NCBI GenBank assembly: GCA_003529305.1
Contig: DPWC01000049.1
Location: forward strand, 1-7,633
DNA: 7,633 nucleotides
Reading direction: 5' to 3'
DNA from: Actinomycetota bacterium
Lineage (GTDB): Bacteria; Actinomycetota; Actinomycetes; UBA12327
Shown: positions 1-5,614 of the stretch, in pieces
Layout: each line of letters starts with the position of its first letter
How positions within the stretch are numbered: position 1 is the first letter of the stretch
The notes under the pieces: model-generated
Databases searched by the model: none
Told to the model about the DNA's origin: nothing
What the model saw: only the letters and a program-made list of their open reading frames with translations
Position numbers and translations under genes: made by a program

Positions 1-398
1 ACGTAGGCGAGGACTTCCCCACCTACACCCTGCTTGGCGGCCTGTCGGTCTGTGAGCAGACCCGACGAGGTCGAGATGATCGCGATACCCAGGCCGCCGA
101 GGACCTTGGGCAGCGCAGTGGACTTGGCGTACACCCGAAGCCCGGGCTTTGAGACGCGCTTGATGCCGGCGATAGAACGCTCGCGGTTGGGACCGTACTT
201 CAAACTCAAGGTCAAAGTACGGCCAACGCCGTTGTCGTTGTCCGCAACGCTGAAGTCTGCGATGTAGCCCTCGCGCTTCAAGATCTCGGCGACATGTGTC
301 TTGATGTTGCTCGACGGCATGACCACGGAGTCGTGGTACGCGGTGTTCGCGTTACGCACCCGCGTGAGCATGTCGGCGATCGGGTCGGTCATTGTCAT
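1..398 (-). CDS. rpsH: 30S ribosomal protein S8, missing only its last residues at the window edge
   Basis: S8 is a primary 16S rRNA-binding protein of the central domain of the 30S subunit. In E. coli it also represses the spc operon by binding its mRNA. The window holds 132 full codons beginning MTMTDPIADMLTRVRNAN. The signature ISTSSGLLTD sits near residues 108-117, and GGEVLAY ends the readable part. The two leftover bases fit Val, and related proteins then end in Trp plus stop, so I expect about 134 residues. The start at 398 is preferred over the in-frame ATG at 392 because actinomycete S8 proteins usually begin MTMTDP. Compared with the mycobacterial protein as remembered, there appears to be a two-residue insertion near VADNDNGVG (residues 51-59). 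It follows rpsN after 61 nt and has only a weak Shine-Dalgarno sequence (CAGG, about 7 nt upstream). Confidence 0.97.
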   Translation of the reverse strand, partial: MTMTDPIADMLTRVRNANTAYHDSVVMPSSNIKTHVAEILKREGYIADFSVADNDNGVGRTLTLSLKYGPNRERSIAGIKRVSKPGLRVYAKSTALPKVLGGLGIAIISTSSGLLTDRQAAKQGVGGEVLAY

Positions 399-405
399 GG
401 TGTGG

Positions 406-439
406 CCTGAGGCCCTTCCCGCCGCGGTTTCCCCTCAGG
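406..439 (-). promoter_or_regulatory. inverted repeat in the rpsN-rpsH gap covering the rpsH ribosome-binding region
   Basis: On the transcribed strand CCTGAGG (439-433) and CCTCAGG (412-406) are perfect reverse complements separated by 20 nt. They could form a 7-bp stem in the mRNA 8 nt ahead of the rpsH ATG. The 3' arm contains the only well-spaced Shine-Dalgarno candidate for rpsH (CAGG). A stronger purine run (GGGAAGGG) lies in the loop but is about 14 nt from the start, which is far. A competing small palindrome, GGCCTCAGGCC, overlaps the 3' arm. A role in controlling S8 translation is inference only. Confidence 0.4.
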
Positions 440-459
440 GACCTTCGGCGTAGTGATTG

Positions 460-645
460 CTACCAGCTGCTCTTGGTGATGCCAGGTAGCTCTCCACGGT
501 GTGCCATCTCGCGAAGGCAGATCCGGCAGAGCCCAAACTTGCGGTACACCGAGTGCGGACGACCGCACTTGCTGCACCGGGTGTATCCACGAACGGCGAA
601 CTTTGGCTTGGCGTTCGCCTTGTTGACCAGTGCCTTCTTCGCCAT
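460..645 (-). CDS. rpsN: 30S ribosomal protein S14, zinc-binding type Z
   Basis: S14 is a late-assembling protein of the 30S head, next to S3 and S10. This 61-residue form has four cysteines, C24-x2-C27 and C40-x2-C43, which make the zinc ribbon of the short C+ (type Z) S14. The longer, zinc-independent form is about 100 residues. The C-terminus GELPGITKSSW is typical. The ATG at 645 is preceded by AAGGAG with a 7-nt spacer. That Shine-Dalgarno sequence is formed by the last codons of rplE (AAG GAG AAC TGA), and the stop of rplE is 1 nt from this start, so translation is probably coupled. Some databases call this gene rpsZ or rpsN1. Many actinobacteria carry a second, cysteine-free S14 elsewhere that is derepressed under zinc shortage; this window cannot show whether that is true here. 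Confidence 0.98.
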   Translation of the reverse strand: MAKKALVNKANAKPKFAVRGYTRCSKCGRPHSVYRKFGLCRICLREMAHRGELPGITKSSW

Positions 646-646
646 C

Positions 647-1207
647 TCAGTTCTCCTTGAAGGGGAAGCCCAGAAGGCGCAGGAGCGCCCGGCCCTCGTC
701 GTCGCTGCCCGCCGTGGTCACGACGGTGATGTCCATTCCTCGGACGCGGTCGATGGTGTCCTGGTTGATCTCGTGGAACATCGACTGCTCATTGAGGCCG
801 AAGGTGTAGTTGCCACGACCGTCAAATTGACGAGGCGACAACCCACGGAAGTCACGGATACGCGGCAGGGCCACCGACAGCAGGCGATCGAGGAACTCCC
901 ACATGCGATCGCCGCGCAAGGTGACATGGGCGCCGATGGGCATTCCCTCACGCAGCTTGAACTGCGCGATGGACTTGCGAGCACGGTTGACGGCCGGCTT
1001 TTGCCCCGTGATCAAGGTGAGGTCGCGGATGGCTCCGTCGATGAGCTTGGAGTCGCGAGCCGCTTCACCCACACCCATATTGACAACGATCTTGGCAACA
1101 GTGGGGATCTGCATGTGGTTGGAGTACGAGAACTCCTCGCGCATAGCGGGGGCGATCTCGTCGCGGTAACGCTGCTTCAACCGCGGCCGCGTTGTTGTGT
1201 CAGCCAT
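647..1207 (-). CDS. rplE: 50S ribosomal protein L5
   Basis: L5 binds 5S rRNA in the central protuberance of the 50S subunit and forms an intersubunit bridge with S13. The product is 186 residues, close to the usual 179-187. Family blocks are visible in order: IVVNMGVGEA (40-49), TGQKPAVNRARKSIAQFKLREG (67-88), the GAHVTLRGDRMWEFLDRL stretch (92-109), RIRDFRGLS (116-124) and GNYTFGLNEQ (132-141). The protein ends LLGFPFKEN. The ATG at 1207 overlaps the TGA of rplX by one base (TGATG). AAGGA, formed by the final codons of rplX, lies 7 nt upstream, so coupling to rplX is likely. In E. coli the start region of rplE mRNA is where S8 represses the operon; I could not recognise that site here. Confidence 0.98.
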   Translation of the reverse strand: MADTTTRPRLKQRYRDEIAPAMREEFSYSNHMQIPTVAKIVVNMGVGEAARDSKLIDGAIRDLTLITGQKPAVNRARKSIAQFKLREGMPIGAHVTLRGDRMWEFLDRLLSVALPRIRDFRGLSPRQFDGRGNYTFGLNEQSMFHEINQDTIDRVRGMDITVVTTAGSDDEGRALLRLLGFPFKEN

Positions 1208-1548
1208 CAGATGTCCTTACCCGTGCGCTTAGAGATGCGCACACTGCGCTGCTTGGTGCCGCCGTTAGCGGTCTCCACCGTCTCTTTGCGGTAACCCACG
1301 CGAGTCGGCTTCTTAGTCTCCGGGTCCACGAGCATCACATTGCTGACATGGATCGTTGACTCGGTGTTGACGATGCCGCCCTGCTTGGCACCGAACTGGG
1401 TCTGCTCGACCTTGGTGTGCCGAGTCACGCGGTTAACACCCTCGACGACGATGCGGTCGCGCTCGGGGAACACCGCAATGACCTTGCCCTGCAAGCCCTT
1501 GTCGCGCCCAGCGATGACTTGAACGAGGTCGCCCTTCTTCACATGCAT
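1207..1548 (-). CDS. rplX: 50S ribosomal protein L24
   Basis: L24 is one of the two assembly-initiator proteins of the 50S subunit. It binds domain I of 23S rRNA near the peptide exit tunnel. The 113-residue product opens with the KOW motif (about residues 4-31; KKGDLVQVIAGRDKGLQGKV), continues through VEGVNRVTRHTK (35-46), and has the conserved IVNTES and IHVSNVMLVDP blocks. It is slightly longer than the 104-107 residues usual for the family, the extra length being in the basic C-terminal tail. The ATG at 1548 is preceded by GGAGGTG with ideal spacing. That Shine-Dalgarno sequence is encoded by the last Pro-Glu-Val codons of rplN, whose stop is 1 nt away. The TGA of rplX overlaps the rplE ATG. 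Confidence 0.98.
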   Translation of the reverse strand: MHVKKGDLVQVIAGRDKGLQGKVIAVFPERDRIVVEGVNRVTRHTKVEQTQFGAKQGGIVNTESTIHVSNVMLVDPETKKPTRVGYRKETVETANGGTKQRSVRISKRTGKDI

Positions 1549-1549
1549 C

Positions 1550-1918
1550 TCAGAGCACCTCCGGAGCCAGCGAAATGATCTTCATGAACTTCTTGTCACG
1601 CAGCTCGCGGCCCACCGGACCGAAGATGCGAGTGCCGCGAGGCTCGCCATCACCCTTGAGGATGACGGCCGCGTTCTCGTCGAACTTGATGTACGAGCCG
1701 TCCGGACGGCGACGCTCCTTGGAGGTGCGAACGACGACTGCTTTGACGACATCGCCCTTCTTCACATTGCCGCCGGGAATGGCGTCCTTGACGGTGGCAA
1801 CGATGACATCACCGATGCCGGCATAGCGCCGACCGGAACCGCCGAGCACACGGATGCACAAGATCTCCTTGGCACCGGTGTTGTCGGCGACTCGAAGCCG
1901 CGACTCCTGCTGGATCAC
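1550..1918 (-). CDS. rplN: 50S ribosomal protein L14
   Basis: L14 lies on the subunit interface of the 50S particle, beside L19, and contacts 16S rRNA helix 14. It is also the docking site for the silencing factor RsfS. The 122-residue length is exactly typical. The N-terminus MIQQESRLRVADNTGAKE, the central GDVIVATVKDAIPG (37-50), RPDGSYIKFDENAAVI (71-86) and GTRIFGPVGRELR (95-107) are all family hallmarks. The start is GTG at 1918, fixed by the conserved N-terminus and by AGGAG 5 nt upstream. It sits 59 nt after rpsQ, at the point where E. coli begins its separate spc operon. The next gene, rplX, starts 1 nt after the stop and uses a Shine-Dalgarno sequence inside this gene. Confidence 0.98.
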   Translation of the reverse strand: MIQQESRLRVADNTGAKEILCIRVLGGSGRRYAGIGDVIVATVKDAIPGGNVKKGDVVKAVVVRTSKERRRPDGSYIKFDENAAVILKGDGEPRGTRIFGPVGRELRDKKFMKIISLAPEVL

Positions 1919-1937
1919 GATTACTCCTGGGTTGTCT

Positions 1938-1970
1938 GCCGGTTCCCGTGAGGGGCCTGGCGGAACGGAC
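1938..1970 (-). other. imperfect inverted repeat in the rpsQ-rplN gap (S10/spc boundary)
   Basis: On the transcribed strand GTTCC (1966-1962) pairs with GGAAC (1946-1942). Past one C-C mismatch, three further pairs including a G-U extend the stem, giving about 8 bp around a 15-nt loop. It lies in the 59-nt gap that corresponds to the E. coli boundary between the S10 and spc operons. There is no U-run after the stem, and I see no convincing -10/-35 hexamers, so neither a terminator nor a promoter can be claimed. Confidence 0.3.
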
Positions 1971-1977
1971 GGGTGGG

Positions 1978-2250
1978 CTACTTAGCTCGCTCGAGGATCT
2001 CGACCACGCGCCAGCGCTTGGTCGCCGAGAGCGGTCGGGTCTCCATGATGAGAACGCGGTCACCGATGCCAGCATCGTTGGCCTCGTCATGCGCCTTCAG
2101 CTTGTTCGTGCGTCGCACGACCTTGCCGTAAATGGCGTGCTTGAAGCGGTCCTCGACGGCCACGACGACGGTCTTGTCCATCTTGTTGCTCACCACAAGG
2201 CCTTCACGAACCTTTCGGTCAGCCCGCTCAACAGAGTTCTGCTCGCTCAC
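1978..2250 (-). CDS. rpsQ: 30S ribosomal protein S17
   Basis: S17 is a primary 16S rRNA-binding protein of the 5' domain, with an OB-fold, needed early in 30S assembly. The 90-residue product carries REGLVVSNKMDKTVVVAVEDRFKH (15-38), YGKVVRRTNKLKAHDE (41-56) and the signature GDRVLIMETRPLSATKRW (63-80). About ten variable residues precede the conserved core, as is common in actinomycetes. The start is GTG at 2250, in a GTGA overlap with the rpmC stop. GGGAGGT lies about 6 nt upstream, within the last codons of rpmC. This is the last gene of the set that forms the S10 operon in E. coli; a 59-nt gap follows before rplN. Confidence 0.97.
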   Translation of the reverse strand: MSEQNSVERADRKVREGLVVSNKMDKTVVVAVEDRFKHAIYGKVVRRTNKLKAHDEANDAGIGDRVLIMETRPLSATKRWRVVEILERAK

Positions 2251-2477
2251 GCGGCACCTCCCTGGTAGGTGGTGATGCCGAGCTCGCGCTCGCGCATGAT
2301 GGTGTAGATCCGGGCGATGTCGCGCTTGACCGCACGCAGTCGGCCGTGGCTCTCCAGCTGTCCGGTCGCTGCCTGGAAGCGCAGGTTGAACAGCTCTTCC
2401 TTGGACTCGCGCAGACGGTCAACCAGCGACTCGTCATCCATGCCACGGATCTCGTTGATGTCAGTGCCGATAGCCAT
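2247..2477 (-). CDS. rpmC: 50S ribosomal protein L29
   Basis: L29 is a small two-helix protein at the exit of the nascent-peptide tunnel, next to L23, where trigger factor and SRP dock. The product is 76 residues from the ATG at 2477 and contains the typical RESKEELFNLRFQAATGQLE (23-42) and RDIARIYTIMRERELG (52-67) helices. An in-frame GTG three bases further upstream (2480) could also serve. The ATG is preferred because mycobacterial L29 begins MAVG, matching MAIG here, and because the purine-rich GGTGAGG would be only 1 nt from the GTG but 4 nt from the ATG. The ATG overlaps the TGA of rplP by one base, and the stop overlaps the GTG of rpsQ. Confidence 0.96.
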   Translation of the reverse strand: MAIGTDINEIRGMDDESLVDRLRESKEELFNLRFQAATGQLESHGRLRAVKRDIARIYTIMRERELGITTYQGGAA

Positions 2478-2896
2478 CACGCCTCACCCACTTCGCGACG
2501 GATAATCCGGCACTTCATCGGCAGCTTGTGCACTGCGCGCATCAGCGCCTCCTTGGCAACCTTCTCGTTCGGGAAGGTCAGCTCAAACAGCACGCGGCCG
2601 GGCTTGATGTTGGCCACCCACCATTCCGGCGAACCCTTACCAGAACCCATGCGCGTTTCGGCCGGCTTCTTGGTCAACGGGCGGTCGGGGAAGATGTTGA
2701 TCCACACCTTGCCGCCGCGACGAATGTGTCGAGTGATGGCAATACGCGCAGCCTCAATCTGCCGGTTTGTCACATACGCCGGCTCGAGGGCTTGAATGCC
2801 CCATTCGCCGAACACAACGCGAGTACCACCAGTGGCCGCACCACTACGGGTGGGCCGGTGCTGCTTGCGGTACTTGACCTTGCGTGGGATCAACAT
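2477..2896 (-). CDS. rplP: 50S ribosomal protein L16
   Basis: L16 binds 23S rRNA near the A-site and helps organise the peptidyl transferase region and aminoacyl-tRNA positioning. The length, 139 residues, is standard. Visible blocks are MLIPRKVKYRKQHR (1-14), FGEWGIQALEPAYVTNRQIEAARIA (29-53), RRGGKVWINIFPDRPLTKKP (59-78), TRMGSGKG (81-88) and WVANIKPGRVLFEL (93-106). Arg82 aligns with the E. coli Arg81 that is hydroxylated by a JmjC-type oxygenase there; whether this organism does that is unknown. The ATG at 2896 is 2 nt after the rpsC stop. GAGGGGG, supplied by the last rpsC codons, sits 7 nt upstream. The TGA overlaps the rpmC start. Confidence 0.98.
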   Translation of the reverse strand: MLIPRKVKYRKQHRPTRSGAATGGTRVVFGEWGIQALEPAYVTNRQIEAARIAITRHIRRGGKVWINIFPDRPLTKKPAETRMGSGKGSPEWWVANIKPGRVLFELTFPNEKVAKEALMRAVHKLPMKCRIIRREVGEA

Positions 2897-2898
2897 GG

Positions 2899-3723
2899 TC
2901 AGACCCCCTCAGTGGTGGTCGGAGCAGCATCAGCGGAAGCCGGTGCTGGGGATTCGGAGGCGGCCACGGCCACCGGCTCGCTCTCAGGGCGAGCCGCACG
3001 CGGACCGCGCGGGCCAGCGGCACCAGGACGACGACCAGCAGCGCGCTCCAGAGCATCGCGTTGCGCACGCTCAGCACGACCGCCGAGCAGATCGCCTCGG
3101 TAGATCCAGACCTTCACGCCGATGCGACCGAAGGTGGTGCGAGCCTCATAGAAGCCGTAGTCAATGTCGGCACGCAGCGTGTGCAGCGGCACCCGACCAT
3201 CGCGGTAGAACTCGGAGCGACTCATTTCCGCGCCACCAAGGCGGCCCGAGACCTGAACGCGGATGCCCTTGGCACCGGCCTTCATTGTGGACTGCATCGA
3301 CTTGCGCATCGCCCGACGGAACGACACTCGGCTGCTCAACTGCTCCGCCACACCCTGTGCGACCAACTGGGCATCAACCTCAGGGTTCTTGACCTCAAGG
3401 ATGTTCAGCTGCACTTGCTTGCCAGTGAGCTTCTCCAAGTCGCCGCGGATGCGGTCGGCCTCGGCGCCACGACGGCCGATCACGATGCCGGGGCGGGCCG
3501 TGTGAATGTCCACGCGAACGCGATCGCGCGAAGCGCGCTCGATCTCCACGCGGGCGATACCTGCGCGCTCCATGCCCCTAGTCATGAGCTCGCGGATCTT
3601 GACATCCTCATCGATGTAGTCGCGGTAACGCTGACCCTTGGCCTGGCTGTCGGCGAACCACCGGGACCGATACTCGGAGGTGATGCCGAGTCGGAAACCG
3701 TGCGGGTTGACCTTCTGTCCCAC
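2899..3723 (-). CDS. rpsC: 30S ribosomal protein S3 with extended C-terminal tail
   Basis: S3 sits at the mRNA entry channel in the 30S head, with S4 and S5, and contributes to ribosomal helicase activity. The 274-residue product starts MGQKVNPHGFRLG. It has a type II KH domain with the GxxG loop GRRG at 83-86, and the C-terminal S3 domain with FRRAMRK (135-141), SGRLGGAEMSRSE (159-171), VPLHTLRADIDYG (178-190) and IGVKVWIYRGD (201-211). E. coli Arg131, Arg132 and Lys135, which matter for helicase activity, align with Arg136, Arg137 and Arg140. Residues 216-274 form a low-complexity tail, first Arg/Gly/Pro-rich and then Ala/Pro/Ser/Glu-rich without Lys or Arg. Long S3 tails are common in actinobacteria. 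The start is GTG at 3723, overlapping the TAG of rplV by one base. Confidence 0.97.
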   Translation of the reverse strand: MGQKVNPHGFRLGITSEYRSRWFADSQAKGQRYRDYIDEDVKIRELMTRGMERAGIARVEIERASRDRVRVDIHTARPGIVIGRRGAEADRIRGDLEKLTGKQVQLNILEVKNPEVDAQLVAQGVAEQLSSRVSFRRAMRKSMQSTMKAGAKGIRVQVSGRLGGAEMSRSEFYRDGRVPLHTLRADIDYGFYEARTTFGRIGVKVWIYRGDLLGGRAERAQRDALERAAGRRPGAAGPRGPRAARPESEPVAVAASESPAPASADAAPTTTEGV

Positions 3724-4085
3724 TAGTTGGCCCTGCCCTTCGAGGCGGTCGGCGACACTGACTCGACGACGATGGTGATGTGGCTCGTGCGCTTGCGGAT
3801 GCGGTAGGCGCGGCCCTGTGCACGAGGACGGAAGCGCTTCATGGTGGGGCCTTCGTCGACATACGCCTCGGTGACGATCAGCGTCGCCGGGTTCAGGCGC
3901 ATGTTGTTCTCAGCATTCGCCACGGCACTGGCCAACACTTTGCCCACGGGCTCGCTGGCCGCCTGCGGTGCGAACCGCAGAACAGCAGCAGCGTCGGCCG
4001 CCGGAAGGCCACGGATCAGGTCAATGACCCGGCGTGCCTTCATGGGCGTGACGCGGACATACCGCGCTTGGGCCCTGGCTTGCAT
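3723..4085 (-). CDS. rplV: 50S ribosomal protein L22
   Basis: L22 contacts all six domains of 23S rRNA. Its long beta-hairpin lines the nascent-peptide tunnel near its narrowest point, the region altered in some macrolide-resistant mutants. The 120-residue product has the family blocks ARYVRVTPMKARRVIDLIRG (7-26), VLASAVANAENN (50-61) and IVTEAYVDEGPTMKRFRPRAQGRA (70-93). The hairpin tip lies around residues 80-98. The hairpin sequence looks intact, with no deletion or insertion typical of macrolide-resistance changes. The ATG at 4085 has AAGGAG 7 nt upstream. It follows rpsS by 50 nt in which I see nothing beyond this ribosome-binding site, and its TAG overlaps the rpsC GTG. Confidence 0.98.
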   Translation of the reverse strand: MQARAQARYVRVTPMKARRVIDLIRGLPAADAAAVLRFAPQAASEPVGKVLASAVANAENNMRLNPATLIVTEAYVDEGPTMKRFRPRAQGRAYRIRKRTSHITIVVESVSPTASKGRAN

Positions 4086-4135
4086 CGTTGTTCTCCTTGA
4101 CTCGTGGCTCTACTGGTGGGGTCGGTGGTGCCGCG

Positions 4136-4417
4136 TCAGCGGCGCTTTGCCTTGCGGTCGTCTTTGACATGGCCGCGGAAGGTGCGGGTGGGAGCGAACT
4201 CGCCAAGCTTGTGCCCGACCATCGCTTCAGTGACGAACACCGGCACATGCTTGCGGCCGTCGTGCACAGCCAAGGTGTGACCGAGCATGGCGGGAACGAT
4301 CATCGACCGGCGTGACCAGGTCTTGATGACATTCTTGGTGCCAGCCTCGTTCTGCGCGTCCACCTTCTTGATCAGGTGGTCGTCGACGAACGGACCCTTC
4401 TTCAGGCTGCGAGGCAT
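4136..4417 (-). CDS. rpsS: 30S ribosomal protein S19
   Basis: S19 forms a complex with S13 in the 30S head and contacts the A-site tRNA and the 50S subunit. The 93-residue length is standard. The sequence begins MPRSLKKGPFVDDHLIKKV and contains IKTWSRRSMIVPAMLGHT (31-48), VHDGRKHVPV (51-60) and the family signature MVGHKLGEFAPTRTFRGH (66-83), ending in a basic tail. The ATG at 4417 lies 12 nt after the rplB stop. Its Shine-Dalgarno sequence (TAGGAG, 9 nt upstream) includes the TAG stop codon of rplB, so the two genes are probably translated by reinitiation or closely coupled ribosomes. Confidence 0.98.
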   Translation of the reverse strand: MPRSLKKGPFVDDHLIKKVDAQNEAGTKNVIKTWSRRSMIVPAMLGHTLAVHDGRKHVPVFVTEAMVGHKLGEFAPTRTFRGHVKDDRKAKRR

Positions 4418-4429
4418 GCCGGGCTACTC

Positions 4430-5266
4430 CTAGCGCTTCTTGTTCGACTTGCGGCGACGGACGATGTACTTGTCACTGGCCTTGTTCTTCTTACGGGTAC
4501 GGCCTTCCGGCTGACCCCAAGGCGTCACTGGATGACGACCACCGGAGGTCTTGCCTTCTCCACCACCGTGCGGGTGGTCCACCGGGTTCATGGCCACACC
4601 GCGCACCGTGGGACGACGGCCCTTCCAGCGCATTCGACCGGCCTTACCCCAGTTGATGTTGGACTGCTCGGCGTTGCCGACTTCGCCCACTGTGGCGCGG
4701 TTGCGCACATCAACATTGCGGATCTCACCCGAGGGCAGTCGCAGCTGGGCGAAACGACCTTCCTTGGCAACCAGCTGCACGCTGGTGCCGGCCGAGCGCG
4801 CCAACTTCGCGCCACCGCCAGGACGAAGCTCAATGGCGTGCACCACGGAGCCCACCGGAATGTTGCGCAGCGGCAGGTTGTTGCCTGGCTTGATGTCGGC
4901 CGTGGGACCAGCCTCAATGCGGTCACCCTGCTTGATGCCGTTGGGCGCCAAGATGTAGCGCTTGTCACCGTCGGCGTAGTGCAGCAGAGCAATGCGGGCC
5001 GTGCGGTTGGGGTCGTACTCGATGTGCGCCACCTTGGCGGGCACACCGTCCTTGTCCGCGCGGCGGAAGTCGATAACACGGTAGGCGCGCTTGTGACCGC
5101 CACCTTGGTGACGGGTGGTGATCCGACCCGTGTTGTTGCGACCACCCTTGCTGTGCAGAGGGCGCACCAAGGACTTCTCGGGCTCCGAGCGCGTGATCTC
5201 GACGAAGTCGGCCACGCTCGAACCACGACGGCCCGGCGTTGTCGGCTTGTACTTACGGATTCCCAT
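4430..5266 (-). CDS. rplB: 50S ribosomal protein L2
   Basis: L2 is one of the most conserved ribosomal proteins. It is needed for subunit association and lies near the peptidyl transferase centre. The 278-residue product has the N-terminal MGIRKYKPTTPGRRGSS (1-17), the OB-fold RNA-binding part (RHQGGGHKRAYRVIDFRR, 52-69), the SH3-like part (PVGSVVHAIELRPGGGAKLARSAG, 137-160) and the signature MNPVDHPHGGGEG at 226-238. His231 aligns with E. coli His229, long proposed to be functionally critical. The C-terminus is strongly basic (RRRKSNKKR). The ATG at 5266 is preceded by a purine run (AGAGGGAAG). The gap to rplW is 48 nt and shows only weak 4-5 bp hairpins. Confidence 0.99.
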   Translation of the reverse strand: MGIRKYKPTTPGRRGSSVADFVEITRSEPEKSLVRPLHSKGGRNNTGRITTRHQGGGHKRAYRVIDFRRADKDGVPAKVAHIEYDPNRTARIALLHYADGDKRYILAPNGIKQGDRIEAGPTADIKPGNNLPLRNIPVGSVVHAIELRPGGGAKLARSAGTSVQLVAKEGRFAQLRLPSGEIRNVDVRNRATVGEVGNAEQSNINWGKAGRMRWKGRRPTVRGVAMNPVDHPHGGGEGKTSGGRHPVTPWGQPEGRTRKKNKASDKYIVRRRKSNKKR

Positions 5267-5314
5267 GGCTTCTTCCCTCTAAGTCCTCGTGAACGGTCGT
5301 GTCAGCCCTCAGGC

Positions 5315-5614
5315 TTACGAGACCGGTCCTCCGAAGATGTCGATGCGCTGTCCGGCCTTGACGCTCACAATGGCTCGCTTGGTCGCCGCTCGACGGCCGA
5401 AGCCGGTGCGCGTGCGCATTCGCTTGCCCTGACGGTTGATCGTGTTGACTGCCTCGACGGTGACGCCGAATACTTCTTCGACAGCGATCTTGATTTGGGT
5501 CTTGTTGGCCCGTGGGTCAACAAGGAAGGTGTACTTGTTCTCGTCCAGCAGGCCGGTGCTCTTTTCTGAGACCACAGGGGCCAGCAAGATGTCGCGGGGG
5601 TCAGTGATTCTCAT
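5315..5614 (-). CDS. rplW: 50S ribosomal protein L23
   Basis: L23 surrounds the peptide tunnel exit with L29 and is the docking site for trigger factor and the signal recognition particle. The 99-residue product begins MRITDPRDILLAPVVSEKS. Glu17 in VSEKS aligns with the E. coli Glu18 that contacts trigger factor. Other family features are the YTFLVDPRANKTQIKIAVEEVFGV stretch (28-51), VNTINRQGK (56-64) and the basic RMRTRTGFGRRAATKRA loop (65-81). The ATG at 5614 lies in an ATGA overlap with the rplD stop. GAGGAG, made by the two Glu codons near the end of rplD, is 8 nt upstream, so coupling to L4 synthesis is likely. The stop is TAA. Confidence 0.98.
   Translation of the reverse strand: MRITDPRDILLAPVVSEKSTGLLDENKYTFLVDPRANKTQIKIAVEEVFGVTVEAVNTINRQGKRMRTRTGFGRRAATKRAIVSVKAGQRIDIFGGPVS

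Noticed and set aside
392..1294. A 300-codon open frame on the plus strand opposite rpsN, rplE and part of rplX.
   Set aside because: It crosses three gene boundaries of the sense operon and its composition is that of a mirror frame. It shows no family resemblance.
2478..2480. GTG one codon upstream of the rpmC ATG as an alternative start.
   Set aside because: The purine-rich stretch would be only 1 nt from the GTG, and the mycobacterial L29 N-terminus matches the ATG start. It cannot be fully excluded.
2884..3726. A 280-codon open frame on the plus strand opposite rpsC.
   Set aside because: It is the antisense shadow of the complete rpsC gene. It has no recognisable motif, and stop-free antisense frames are common at this base composition.
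4376..5569. A 397-codon open frame on the plus strand opposite rplB, rpsS and rplW.
   Set aside because: It lies antisense to three unmistakable ribosomal protein genes. Its translation is Ala/Val/Thr/His-rich without a recognisable domain, as expected from the mirror frame of high-GC coding DNA.
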